From contig NC_039359.1 of the NCBI RefSeq assembly GCF_003573695.1, positions 156,294,210 to 156,358,209 of the forward strand: a stretch of DNA of 64,000 bases, written 5' to 3'. The DNA comes from Papaver somniferum. Its lineage: Eukaryota; Streptophyta; Magnoliopsida; Ranunculales; Papaveraceae. The position numbers and the translations under genes were made by a program. The notes under the pieces were generated by a model. That model made no database searches and was not told the origin of the DNA. It worked only from the letters and a program-made list of their open reading frames with translations. Positions 47,152 through 59,945 of the stretch are shown here, in pieces. Each line of letters opens with the position of its first letter. Within the stretch, counting starts at the first letter, position 1.

Positions 47152-48591
47152 ATTACGATAGAAACAACAAGATCATATCATGCAACTACAGAGAAATTAG
47201 TTGGGTCTGGCTTCACAATCCCAATGAAGTCTTCAAGTCGTTAACCTACAGGGTCTCGATATAAACCTAAGGTTAAAGGTGAATCGACTCTATCTAATAC
47301 AACTAGTATCACACAGAAGGTGTGGGGATTAGGTTTCCCAGTTGTTAGAGTTCTCCTTCATATAGTCTTTCAAATCATGGTTTGCAATCTTAGTTACCTT
47401 GGTAACAAAGCATTCAATATTCACCGTTAGATGAAAACCTAGTTAGATTCAAGCTAATATCTTTCAACCATTAGATCGAACTTAGCTTGTTTCACACAAA
47501 TGAAATGCACTTTTATTTAGGTTTGTGTAACCGTACCTAAACATGTACACTTAGTTGGTTCTACAGTAGTTAACCAAATGGTTATCCATATGAGCACTTT
47601 CATATCAACCATATTCATCTTAACCATAACTAGTTCATATGACTCAAGAGAACTAGTTACAGAGTTGTTCAATTGCTTAGATCTCATAGAAGTATACAAG
47701 ACACAATTGAAGCAAAAACGATTTGATTCACTCGAATCAATTCATGAACTTTATATCCACGGTTTGAAAGTATGCATTCCTTAGTTTATATAAGTTTAAG
47801 TTCACAAATAATTGTTTTTAAAAACTAACCTACTTAAGTATGCATACTAGTACGCGGACTTAAGTACCCGGAATAAGTTTGTTTTCAGTTCACAAACGCC
47901 AGCAGAAATTCACGGGATGTGAACTTCCGACAGTACGCGTACTGGTACGCCGTGGACTTCAGTTCCGGCTTCTTGAGAAGCAAAGTACGCATACTTTGGT
48001 TCAAGGAATAAGGACTTACACACGTATGAGTTATCACACAATGTTTATATCCTTTCAAGGCTATATTCTAAATTCTCATTTCAATCATAGAAACATTCTT
48101 AGATGACGTTATATAGTTGTTGTTCACAAGCTATATTTCATCAAAGCGATTTTCAAGTAATTGAAACTAATATGACTTTCGTCACTAGTAAAGATGAACT
48201 TGGCCAAAGCGAAAGCATACCAACACATATTTCGAGAAATAGATAAGCGAGATAAACTCGGCTCGAAATAGAAAATGTGTATAATCATAGTCTATATATC
48301 AATACGATTTTTGTGTCAAGATAGGAGATAGAGTAGATAGATTTTTGAGTGATAGATAAGTTCAAGTCTCCACATACCTTTTATTCGATGAAGTTCCATT
48401 AGTTCCTTGAGTAGTTCTTCGTCTTTGTATGATGATCCCCATGAAGTCTAGAGCTCAACTACACTTTTTATCCTAGTCCAAGACTTAGCTATGAGTAGAC
48501 TAGAAATCAAGACTTATAGTTTTGGAAACTAAACTTGACAACAAGCTTGAGATAGCAACGCTTGCGAGTTCGACCGACCAGTGCTCTAACA
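47152..48591 (-). repeat. 3' LTR of B, right part
   Basis: Homologous to 53225-54667 and ends GACCAGTGCTCTAACA. Contains degraded palindromic GTACGCG/GTATGCA pairs at 47838-47990. Confidence 0.92.
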
Positions 48592-51040
48592 ATCTCCCTT
48601 TTTGTCAATTTTAGTGACAAAACTATCAATACATATGAAATACAAAATAAATAAATAAACTTTTGTAGCTTCTCTTCCACATGCATGATCTCCTTGGTTC
48701 TTCAACATTACTCGAAATCTTCGTCACTTCCAAGTACTCCAATGATTCCAAAGGTTGTAAGTTTAGCATCATCGTTGTTGAAAATCCGTAGCTATAACAA
48801 TGATAAAAAAAGAGTTATCAATCATTGTTACACAGTGTCATAGTATTATTATACAATATCAAAGTTCAATTGTATCACAACTTCGATAACAATACTATGG
48901 TGATATGTATCACTCCCCCTTAGTCAATACTCCTCACATGGAAACCACTCCCCCTTACATAATGATCCGAAAATCATATGTATTTGTAGTGTGAACTACA
49001 CATTAATTTTCCCCCCTTTTGTCAATAAAATTGGCAAAGGTACAAAAACTAGTGGGATCCTAATGAAATTTCGATAGAGACATTTCATGACCAAAAGAAA
49101 GCACATATCAACTTTTTAGATGCCATCATATAGCCGAAGCTAAATGCATTCATCAAGGAGTTTACAAAGATACAAGATAACCCCTATAATATTCCACATC
49201 CGCACTCCCTACAAAGATTTGGCAATTAAGCACAAGTTCAATTAAGAACTCTCCCCCATAAGATGTCATTACCGAAAGAACAACAAGAGCGACCTTACTT
49301 TCACAAGAAAAGAAGATTTCTTTGGACATAACAAATAACAAAGGAAATGATTTTGTATCCAAAAATCTCAACTAAACTAACCACAAGAAAACCCATGATT
49401 AATTTAATCGGAATACTCAACCAAATTAACCACAAAACAATTCATGATTAATCTAGTTGGAAATGCTCACATAAGAGAACTTACGGAGCCACACAGTATT
49501 TACATAAAATATGGATCAGGGAAGATTAATACTTCGGAATAGACAAAGATTCATTCTATTTTTATCACTATTTTCATCGCGACATATACATGATCTTTGT
49601 AAACAAAAATTCATCTTATCTTCCATCAATTATTTGCATAATGACACAATAGGTTCAATTTTTGTTTATCAAAAGTCCATTCAATCTTTTATCAATATTT
49701 GCATATCGACATATGAAAGAGATAACGTTTGACCACGTATGGGACAATCATAGTTCACGGACGCAAACACACATATCCCATAAAAAGTTGCAATACATAA
49801 AGCCAATAAAAATTAATACTGCAAAAACAATCTTTCCCCTTTGAAGGTAGAATCAATCTTTTTTGCACAGATTTACACCAAGAGTGGTTACCAAAGGCGT
49901 ATAAAAAGAATTTCTTAACAAATAAGAACATACAAAGTCATTAAAGACCATGCATCATAGTTCACATAAGATGATTGTGAACATTCAAGAATCTCATAGC
50001 AATGTGTACTACTGCCTATTCTTGAACTTCCTTCTTTGTGATTCACCAACTTCGATCATTCTTTTAAAATCTACAAATGAGCTTATAAGATAATTTATCC
50101 AAGAATCCAAGTGCCCAAGTCCGACAGAAGTAAACAAGTGCGATGAAACAGAGCAAATTACTCAAAAACAAGATATGGGACAAATACCAACCTCAACTCA
50201 TTCAAATTTAGTATTTCTCATCACCATTTTGAAGAGAATTCAAAGAGGAAAATAATTCAAAAAGAATGAGGTCATTCCGAGTTCGAATGAAGAAGTTACA
50301 GCCAAAACAAATTTACCGTATATCGACGTCAAGTATGCATACGAGTTTGCAAACGAATTTTTGTATCCCGGAGCAGTATGCAAACGGGTATGCGTACTTA
50401 AACCCCTGGATTTTGATTTTGATTTTAAATGATGTTATGCATACCTGGTATGTGTACAATGTAGTCCAAACATCCCGAACTATTATTTTCAAACCTAAAC
50501 ATTTAAGAACCTTAATCACATATCAAGTTAGGTAGAAATGAATAACAAGAAAGGTACGTGGATCATTATAAGTTCTCTAAGAAAACAAATGCACAAATCT
50601 TGCTCAAGTATATAGACATACCTTTTTAGAAGAATCCAGTCGAATTCTACAGCCTTACCGAACATAATTTGTGTGTCCAATTCTCGTGCTTCCCTCACCG
50701 TATACATAGCAGGGCATTCCTTGGTGAGGATGCACTTACAACACAATCAAGTTGCGCTGGGGTGACCAATGTCTTGCTCACCACAAGTGACCTTTGGATT
50801 ATCATGAAAGAGATCGATTTTAGAACCTTTCACATCTAATTCCATTTTTCCAAAAAACTTGTTAAGTTCCAACATCATGGATACTGCTTTCTCCATAGTC
50901 ATGGAAATTTCTGGAAGATCATTCCTTTTCACACTCAAAGCATCATTGGCTTTCTTTGGTACCCACTTCTGAGTGCATTTAGGAACAACCAGAACCTTCT
51001 TCCCATTACTCTCTTCAAGATTTTTCGGAAGATAATTGGA
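48592..51040 (-). other. non-coding 3' half of the B internal region
   Basis: The purine tract at 48592-48606 (minus GACAAAAAGGGAGAT) is repeated in similar form at about 49006-49036, with comparable tracts at 48910 and 48945. A cluster of palindromic GTATGCATAC-type pairs lies at 50331-50460. No pol domain was recognised in any frame. Confidence 0.6.
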
Positions 51041-52300
51041 TTAACTATTCTTTTGCAAGTTAGTCTTTCTCCAACTGGGAGCATCAGATATTGTCTTAGT
51101 ATTTACGAAGTTATCCTTTTGATAACCATTACGATTGTGAAAAGGATTCGTATGACGTTCATAGGCAAATCTAGATTTATTACAGCACTGATTCCTTTGC
51201 CTAAAGGTTGGACAGTTACAACCTGTAGCATTAATGAGATTAGTCTTAACATATGATCTTGGTTTCACAACTTCTTGTGATGCCCAAACAAGAACATCAT
51301 GAAGTTTCTCATTCCTTATACGGAAAAGACATCTCCTTTCCAGGTGACCTTTATTTCCGCAATAGTGACAAACATAAGGAATGTTCTTACCTCGATCCGT
51401 GTGTGCTGACTTTGGAGGTTGATATACTTTGTTCTTTAGAACCTTAACTGCCGGTGAAGGTATTTCACTTTTATCATCAGTGGAAACCTTTTGTTGAGAA
51501 GCATCACTAGCCTTGACAAATTTTACCTCTTTGCTAGTACTTGGAGCATCTATTCCCTTTTAGCCCAATCCTCGTGTATCACGATGATTTTTACTTGCTC
51601 CTAGCATAGTGGTTAATTTGCTTGAACGAGTATTGAACTTTTTCAAGTCATCTTCCAATATCTTGATTTTATCAAGAGCATCAGTTAAATCAGCCACAAG
51701 GCGTTTTTCTCGAGCGAGATAAGTGCTTTCTCTGTCGTCAAAACTTGTTTGCTGGGAGTTAATCCTTGCTTCAGATTATGCAAGTTTCTCTTCCAAAAAA
51801 AATAATTTTGATAGAGATTATCAAATTCAAGTGACTTTATACGTAGGTTTTCCTCAGAATCCTTGAGGATCGATTCGTTAGAACGATTTGAAACATAAAT
51901 ACCTGCGTAACATCTTCTCAATTTCTTGTTTTCTCGACAGAGAGGAGTCAGAAGAGGAGTGACATGAGAAGTTCTCATCTTCTTCTTTTCTAATGAATTC
52001 AAAACCTTCACATACTCAGAGACTTCCTCATCAACATCTTTATCAATATCTGAATCACCTTCATCAGAAATTTCATCCAACTGTTCTTCTAGGCGTGTTT
52101 GCCAGACTTCAACAGGTTTTACATTAAGAGAATGTTTAGATACTGACCTATATGTGACAGTGCTCTCTGGTGAATCCAAGCTTTGAAAATCATTTGGTAA
52201 TTTATGAACACAAAATATATTCGTCCATAACCAGATCGTTACAAACACAAAATTATGAGGTCTTAAACCGTTAAACGTGTTTGCCTGCTTTGATACCAAT
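51041..52300 (-). pseudogene. gag C-terminal remnant of element B
   Basis: From 51685 to the LTR the minus strand is open, with an acidic stretch (EEQLDEISDEGDSDIDKDVD) and a coiled coil (RIKSLEFDNLYQNYFFWKRN, LKQGLTPSKQVL) typical of the later part of Sirevirus gag. Further left (51041-51447), KNIPYVCHYCGNKGHLERRC gives a zinc knuckle (51329-51370), CX2CX4HX4C with all ligands, followed by a basic, Asn-rich tail. The UBN2 domain expected at the N-terminus is missing, so the 5' part of gag was deleted, and stops separate the remaining blocks. Confidence 0.7.
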
Positions 52301-54667
52301 TGAAAAAGCGGGGGTCTAACAACCACACCCAATATTTCTTTTAGCAATCTGTATGGACAAACTCCAATATACTTTTAAGAGAATCAACTAGACATTCAGA
52401 CTCAATCTTAATAAAAGTATATCAAAGAGTTATATCTCACTTTCTCGATTCAATACTTACTCAAGCAAATAGAAATCTGCGAGTATAATTGAATACAAGA
52501 GAAATCACTTGAACAGTACCAAAGACCAATGTTCAAGGATCAATCAATTTCAATCAATAACCAAAGGTTGGATTTCCCAATTGATCGATTCAATGCACAA
52601 CCTGTGATATTTCAATTATATAAAAAAATATAATGCGGAAAAGAAATAACACAAACACCAGAAGTTTTGTTAACGAAGAAACCGCAATAGCAGAAAACCC
52701 CCGGGACCTAGTCCAAATTGAACACACAATGTATTAAGCCGCTACAGACACTATCATACTACAAACTAACTTCGGTCTGGACTTTAGTTGAACCCAATCA
52801 GTCTCACAATGATCCAAGGTACAGTTGCGCTCCTTACGTCTCTGATCCCAGCAGGATACTACGCACTTGATTCCCTTAGCTGATCTCACCTAAAACTAAG
52901 AGTTGCTACGACCCAAAGTCGAAGACTTTAATAAACAAATTTGTATCACAAAGAAAAGTCTACAGTAATAGATAAATCTGTCTCCCACAGAAATACCTAC
53001 GAGTTTTTGTTTCATCTTCTGATAAATCAAGGTGAGCAGGAACCAATTGATAACCCGGACTTATATTCCCGAAGAACAGCCTAGAATTATCAATTACCTC
53101 ACAATAATCTTAATCGACTAGCGAAAGAAGATATTGCGGAATAACAAACGATGAGATGAAGATGTTTGTGACTTCTTTTATATCTTGCCTATCGGAGAAA
53201 TCAATCTCAAGCCAATCTTACGATTGTACTTAATACATAGAAACATCAAGATCAGATCTCGCAACTACAGAGAAAATAGTTGGGTCTGACTTCACAATCC
53301 CAATGAAGTCTTCAAGTCGTTAACCTACAGGGTCTCGATAGAAACCAAAGGTTAAAGGAGAATCGACTCTAGCTAATACAACTAGTATCACACAAAATGC
53401 GTGGGTATTAGGTTTCCCAGTTGCTAGAGTTCTCCTTTATATAGTTTTTCAAATCAGGGTTTGCAATCTAAGTTACCTTGGTAAGAAAGCATTCAATATT
53501 CACCGTTAGATGAAAACCTGATTAGATTCAAGCTAATATCTTTCAACTGTTAGATCGAACTTATCTTGTTACACACAAATGAAATGCACGTTTATTTAGG
53601 TTTGTGTAACCGTACCTAAACATGTACACTTAGTTGGTTCAACAGTATTTAACCAAATGGTTAGCCATATGAGCACTTTCATATCAACCATATTCATCTT
53701 AACCATAACTAGTTCAAATGACCCAAGAGAACTAGTTAGAGAGTTGTTCAATTGGTTAGATATCACAGAAGTATACAAGACACAATTTAAGCAAAAACGA
53801 TTTGATTCACTCGAATCAATTCATGAACTTTATAGCCATGGTTTGCAAGTATGCATTCCTTAGTTTATATAAGTTTAAGTTCACGAATAATCGTTTTTAA
53901 AACTAACCCACTTAAGTACGCATACTGGTACGCGGCCTTAAGTACCCGGAATAAGTTTGTTTTCAGTTCACAAACTCCAGCAGAAATTCACGGGATGTGA
54001 ACTTCCGACAGTACGCGTACTGGTACACGGACTTCAGTTCTGGGTTTTCCTGAGCAGCAAAGTACGCATACTTTGGTTCAAGGAATAGGACTTACGCACG
54101 TATGAGTTATCACACAATGTTTATATCCTTTCAAGGTTATATTCTAAACTCTCATTTAAATCATTGAAACATTCTTAGAGGACGTTATATAGTTGTTTTT
54201 CAGAAGCTATTTTTCGTCAAAGGGATTTTCAAGTAATTGAAACTAATATGACTTTCGTCACTAGTAAAGATGAACTTGGCCAAAGCGAAAGCTTACCAAC
54301 ACATATTTAGAGAAATAAATAAGCGAGATAAACTTGGCTCGAAATAGCAAATGTGTATAATCATAGTCTATATAGCAATACGACTTTTGTCTCAAGATAG
54401 GAGATATAATAGATAGACTTTTGAGTGATAGATAAGTTCAAGTCTCCACATACCTTTTAGTCGATGAAGTTCTACCAGTTCCTTGAGTAGTTCTTCGTCT
54501 TTGTATGATGATCGACATGGAGTCTAGAGCTTAACTAAACTTTCTATCCTAGTCCGAGACTTAACTACGAGCAGACTAGAAATCAAGACTTATAGTTTTG
54601 GCAACTAAACTTGCCAACAAATTTGAGACAACAACGCTTGCGAGTTCGACCGAGCAGTGCTCTAACA
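52301..54667 (-). repeat. 5' LTR of element B (2367 bp)
   Basis: TGAAAAAGCGGGGG ... GAGCAGTGCTCTAACA, preceded inside by TGGTATCAAAGCAGG (minus). A minus-strand TATA-like CTATATAAAG lies at 53435-53444. Palindromic pairs at 53917, 54010 and 54060. Confidence 0.94.
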
Positions 54668-56156
54668 TGAAGTTGCTAACTTTGGAAGTTTCAGAGCATA
54701 TGTTACTGCACGGATTCCAAATGAAGCATCATTTCCAATCAAGCTTTTGTTTGGGTTGTATATTTTCAGGATTTAGGAAGACTTTTGGGAACAAATCTTC
54801 AGGTAAAGCCATTGCAGTTTTTAGTTTGTCAACTAGACTGTCAATGTTATTGGGGTTGGAGTTAGAGAAGGAGGCCATGTAGAGAAGAGTGAGAGGAGGG
54901 TATGTATCACTAGTAATGTAGCGAGTGAATAAGATGAATATAGTGTGTAGGGGGGAGATAACCAACTTTAATTTGAAAATACTTCACGGGTGGATGGTGG
55001 TACAAATTTTTGGCAGGGAGGTGCAGATTTTGTTTGTTGTTATGGCCAATGGCTTGGCTCCAATGTTGTTCTTCTTGAGCTTTACTCACGTGCTCAAATG
55101 TTAACCTGTGCTTGGGGTAATATTTGATGGCTAATGGTTCTTGGAGGATAGCCATGTGACAAGAGTTAGTGGGAGAACTAAATTTGAAAGTAGAAAGAAT
55201 ACCTGAAATTGGTGGGTCATTGTTACAACCATGCTGGATTGCCTGTTGACTATTAATACTCACCCTAGACTCGAGATCTTGTTGGCGTTGGTTAATCCTG
55301 TACAAGATTTTTACTGAAATTTTGCATCTATACCTGGTAATGGAGCGGCTTATGGATAATAAAATCCTTCAATTACCTTGGTGATGACACAACTTAAGGT
55401 TTGTTATTATATCTCAGACCAGACCATATGAGACGTTAAGAAGTGTTCACTCTAGTAGCTCTGTGCGAAACAGTTAGTTTTGGCACGTTTTAAATCACTG
55501 TGATCTCATGGTGTCTATGTTGGGAATATTAGTTATTATCATTCCATTCCTATCGTTTCTTTATTTGGTAATCTTATTTGCAGTACATAATTTGTGGTAA
55601 GAACTGCCATATATGAAATTGGAAATTTGAACTTCTGAGTAATGTGCTTTGTGATTCGGAATTCATAATTTACTCTTAGAAAGTGTCTCGTGATTTTGTA
55701 TTACATATTCTTGCTTTTGTAGTCTCGATGATTTTAGAAAATTCATTCGAGAAGAGATTCATCGAATTGATTTAACAAAGATATGGCAGAGAAGATGAGC
55801 AGGGAATCTGGCATGGAACTAAAAAAAGGTTTGGTATAACCCTTTACTTTTCTTTTTTTGATGAATTTGTTGTTGTTAACCCCTTCAAAAATTATTTTGA
55901 CAAATAGACAAATTAACATACTAAGATTCATGAAAATGAACCAAAAACGGTGTTCTTGTCGTGCCAATTGATTAAGTGTGCACTTTCACTTAGTTGTTTC
56001 AATTCATTGATGGATTTGGTGGATTAGTCTGTCAATGGGATGTTCGGAAGGGTCTAACTCGTGTTTTGTGTTTGAAATGAATGCAGTATACATGTCCTTG
56101 AAGTCGAGCAAAAGTGGTCTGTTAGTGGAGAACATTATATGTAGTTGCATCTTTTC
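54668..56156 (-). other. unrecognised flank with two possible minus-strand coding stretches
   Basis: 54729-54965 (from 54875 MASFSNSNPNNIDSLVDKLK then TAMALPEDLFPKVFLNPENI) and 54910-55305 (MYRINQRQQDLESRVSINSQ, EPLAIKYYPKHRLTFEHVSK) look more protein-like than random, in overlapping frames. The first is followed leftwards by sequence that, before element B inserted, ran into 27759-27890. I recognise no family; 55306-56156 shows nothing. Confidence 0.35.
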
Positions 56157-56920
56157 TGACTACTACACCAAGTGAAATCAAAGACTACAAACTACTTAAA
56201 CATACAAGATTCAATATGAACAAGATGCAAAGAGCATGAAATGTAAAGATTGACACAAGCATATAACGTGGTTCGGCCTTGAAGACCTAGGTCCACGGAG
56301 AAGAAGATGTTTTCTTATTGATTATAAGGTCTTATCCTTGAAAGTGTTACAGATTTCTTCTAGATTCCTCACTTTCTCTCTATCTAGATCTCTCTCTGGA
56401 ATCCTATGTAGAAAGACCATCTAATGTTACATAAGTCGTCCATCTCCTTGTACATGGACTGGTATTTATAGTCTAAATAGACTCGTGATGGCTTGATCGT
56501 CCGAGTTGGGTGAGCTTTCTTCCATCGTTCTGGTTCTATACTATCCCTCGTGATGGCTTGCTTGGTTCTCCCTCCGAGTTATCTCGCTCTCCCCTAGATC
56601 GTGTTGGCCTTCTATGGAGAACCTCGCGCTCTATCGCCTCGGGGTCGTAGTATAGATCGTCCGAGTCTTCCGTCACGATGTACAACTACCCCTGTCCTGT
56701 TCTTATCCTTCATTAAATGCGGTCTTGCTTTTTAGACTTGATCGTCTGAGCGGATTAGACCTTTACCTACACGCGTCATTCATGTGGCGCCTGTACAGTT
56801 GCCTCGACTGAGACAAATCCTCCTTTTTAGAGAATGATTCGGTGCTCCTACCTTATCATCTCATCATGTATTCATCCCTCGAGATGTTGACACGTGGCCA
56901 TCGGGTATTTTACCCACACA
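56157..56920 (-). repeat. LTR of element G
   Basis: TGACTACTACACC ... TATTTTACCCACACA, containing ATAACGTGGTTCGGCCTTGA (56273-56292) and CTAGGTCCACGG, and GACACGTGG near its right end, as in LTR E. TATA-like GTATTTATAG at 56461-56470. Without the second LTR the edges are approximate. Confidence 0.55.
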
Positions 56921-57213
56921 TTTTGCTCATTTTCTTTGCAACTTGCCAAGGGCATGATGGGAAGAAAACTATCTAACCGTCCCACCTTTTCCGCCACGTC
57001 CCTGGTTTACGCCATGTCAGCATGTTTAATGCACTTTTACCCGTTGGACTTGAGGCGCCGGTTAGTGGTCCTTTGGTTTCTTATAAAATCTTTTGGCAGG
57101 AGAGAATGTCGCCTTTAATATTTCTTTTCAGAGTTCAAAACGTTTTCATTCTTTCTCTCCTTTGTCTCTTATTGTTTCTTCTTAACTCCTTGTCTCCTAT
57201 AAAGAGATTTATA

Positions 57214-57254
57214 ATGTCTGGAAGGAACTCACCATCTCGCTCCTTGAGACGATA
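57214..57254 (+). pseudogene. first exon of the G antisense gene, cut by the CACTA element
   Basis: ATG at 57214 gives MSGRNSPSRSLRR before the CACTA insertion at 57255; the host sequence resumes at 62850. A TATAAAATC box lies about 135 bp upstream (57079). The remainder of the gene is at 63145 onwards. Confidence 0.5.
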
Positions 57255-58251
57255 CACTAGTGGAAAACAGAAGTTCCGCGACCGTCAGGACAAGTCATAT
57301 ATACGAGTTATACGACCATTTCCAACCGTCTCTATTGGGGTCTCTGATAAAGCGTCGCTGTTTTGTATGACCCTTAGCCGTGGGTCTCAAAATAACGACG
57401 GATTTTAAGGGTTACGAGGTACAGACCCTTAGCCGTGAGTCTCAGATTTAAATTATAATATAAAAAAAATATAAATTCAAACTTGCTGAAATGACTGAAT
57501 GGCTAAATATGAAATAATCTAACTGGAACTCAAAGTTAAGTCAAATAAAACTCAAAAAAAGTCAAGTCAAAGTCAAGTCAAATGGAACTCAAATGAAATC
57601 CAAATTTAAACTAAAACTTGAGAATTCCACATTCATTCACTTTATCCATTGGGTTTAAAATTACACAAAAAAGATGAAATTTTGGCTCAATACAAAACAT
57701 GTCCAAGCTAGGTAGCTAATAAGTTCTAACAACAAGATGCTAAACTAATAGACAATAAGCTAAAAACAACATGTTAAACAACAAAACAATAAGCTCATTC
57801 GATGACGATGAACTTAACCAATACTTCATAAATGATATCAAGTAGAGCATCCATGTGTTGTGTCCCTGGTTCACATACGACAAAGAACGTGCAAATCAAC
57901 AACAGTACAATACATTTTTACTCACAAGGCACTTAGAACATATGTTTACTATAACTACATAATAATATAGATACAAGGTGCTTGATACAAGCCACTCGTG
58001 TGTACTGGCTATTTTTTCCATCAGGAATATGAATGGACTTGTATGCATAATGAGTAGTTCACATAAAATATGCATTTGAGGTTTAGAAAGCTTACAACGA
58101 GGTGGGTGAAACCTATCCAGAGATATTTAAGACCTGCACACGAAAAAGAAACACTAATTTTCAGCCTTCCGATCACGGACATGCATGCCAGAGTAATAAT
58201 AAGAAGTCTACGATATTACTTAAAACAGGTGAATGAACATTCTACGCATAC

Positions 58252-58330
58252 CTTTCTCCCGAGACAGCAAGGACTCCTTCCATGACATCTGCATGCCTAG
58301 ATATAAATTTGGTAGTTGAGTGCATTACAA
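58252..58330 (-). pseudogene. captured exon of cystathionine beta-lyase
   Basis: Minus strand IVMHSTTKFISRHADVMEG and then VLAVSGE, followed by a GTATGC donor. This matches the region around the PLP-binding lysine of plant cystathionine beta-lyase (HSxTKF), the enzyme that cleaves cystathionine to homocysteine in methionine synthesis. The usual AGHSD is changed to SRHAD, and the acceptor site is lost. No other exons were recognised, so only this piece (about 26 residues) was captured or survives. Confidence 0.68.
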
Positions 58331-58808
58331 TGTAATGATGGAAATACATTAAAACCTTAAAAGCATTAGGGGGTAAAAATAAATCCTTGTTCGACTGATC
58401 AAGCACGATTTAGCAGACCTAAAATCACATAGATTATCTTTTTTAAGAGACTGGGAGACTAATTCAGTAGTTTAACACATGCATTTTGACACAACATCCT
58501 TCAGTTTTACAAGAAAGGGAACCTAAACACTGTCAGGACATTTGTTCTTGTGGAAAACGACGACGACGTCGAACTCATCCCTGATCTGAATCATAATATC
58601 GACTAGTTAATTTCCATATAGATACAGTCAGTTTATATAGCCTGAATTGATGTAACTGAGAGAAGTCAAACGTCCATGAAATGAATGCAAATACCAGCAT
58701 ACATATTAAAGATTGTAAGTGGTTCAAACAAAAATATGACATCATGTTGAAGACTCCGTGCATACATCATATTTCAGCAGCAACATATTTCACAAGACTT
58801 CTAAGCGG

Positions 58809-59092
58809 TGACCAGAACTAGAGCATTGACAAGGGATTCCTAGTTCTCGTCATATTTTCATCCATGTTTCACTAATTGTAACAATAGGTAATGAGATTTA
58901 TTAACATTGCAGACTTCATACTTCATTTAAATACCTATAACAACACATTCCATAAAAGAGACCAGAACTTAGAGCATTTACAGGGGATTCTTAGGTGTTG
59001 ACATATTATCATCCTCTTTATCACTCACTGTACCTATAGCAGATGAGAATGCATTTTCGATATTGTAGACTTCATACTGCATTTAGCACCAA
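58809..59092 (+). repeat. two-copy tandem repeat (~152 bp) inside the CACTA element
   Basis: CCAGAACTAGAGCATTGACA (58811) recurs as CCAGAACTTAGAGCATTTAC (58963). Both are followed by GGGGATTC-like sequence, a CATATT, TTTCACT/TATCACT, and GTAGACTTCATACTGCATTT-like ends. Confidence 0.7.
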
Positions 59093-59945
59093 CCAACTAG
59101 GTAATTTACTAATTTAGTAGATAAACGGCCAAAGAGTATGAAATATGTATCTCAAACATACCTATTCGTTGCAAGCTCCATGTTTTGAGATTGAACAGGG
59201 TGGTAATCTTTCGCTTACAAATTGAAAAGATAAAAGTGTAAGAAGGAAGAAACTCCACTAAATATGTACTACAACGAAATGATAAGAAAAATCATCAAAT
59301 GGGTTAGAAAAAGTGAAGTACTTTCAGTTTGAGCAAATTTGAGAAGTATCTCCATATCCGAATATCTCTATACAAACAAAATCACATGCATTTAGTCTAC
59401 ATACAGCAGGAACTTAAAGAATGTAATCTGGCATGCCTTGCAATTAGAATTAGATATTAAACATCCAGTCCAAATTGTGATGTGGAGTAGACGACACCTT
59501 CCATTGTGTCTTGAAGAGTAATCTGCTCTCTTGTACTGACATGGTGATCAACATAATTACTGCATAACAGGGGGGCACAATTATATTAGCAAAACGCTAA
59601 ATTGCTGAAAGTGACCACAAACTAGCACCACAAAAGGTAACCGGAATGTACAAAACGGAACCTCAGGACAGAGGTTCATGCGGAGTTACAAGTAGAACTC
59701 CACATTTCAAAGGGTACCATCATCTGGAATTGTGAGTCTTGATGTCAACCTGAATCCCATTGAGATAACCATCTAATCTATGAATATCAGCATATCCTTG
59801 CTAGGATAAGAATAGGGAAACTGACGCAGAAAAGTACCAAACAACCAATTAAAAGAAAGCTGTACTTTTACTGGCACCACATCTACATCACCTTTACAAG
59901 CTGATGGTTTTGACCCTTGGTCCATTTAATAAGTTGGATAATTAC

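Larger units (their letters stand above)
27891..54667 (-). mobile_element. Sirevirus-like LTR element B, split by nested element C
   Basis: Target duplication TGAAG at 27886-27890 and 54668-54672. 5' LTR 52301-54667 (2367 bp); internal region 48592-52300; 3' LTR 27891-28809 plus 47152-48591 (about 2359 bp), interrupted by element C. Primer site TGGTATCAAAGCAGG just inside the 5' LTR (near 52285-52299) and a purine tract (AAAAAGGGAGAT, minus) at the 3' LTR. The internal region is only about 3.7 kb and shows gag-derived sequence but no protease, integrase, RT or RNase H, so B is a non-autonomous derivative. Confidence 0.93.

Noticed and set aside
56894..57408. Plus-strand open frames upstream of and across the start of the CACTA element
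   Set aside because: They cross the LTR G edge and the CACTA terminus, so they cannot be ancestral genes. Only the 57214 start is kept as a possible exon.
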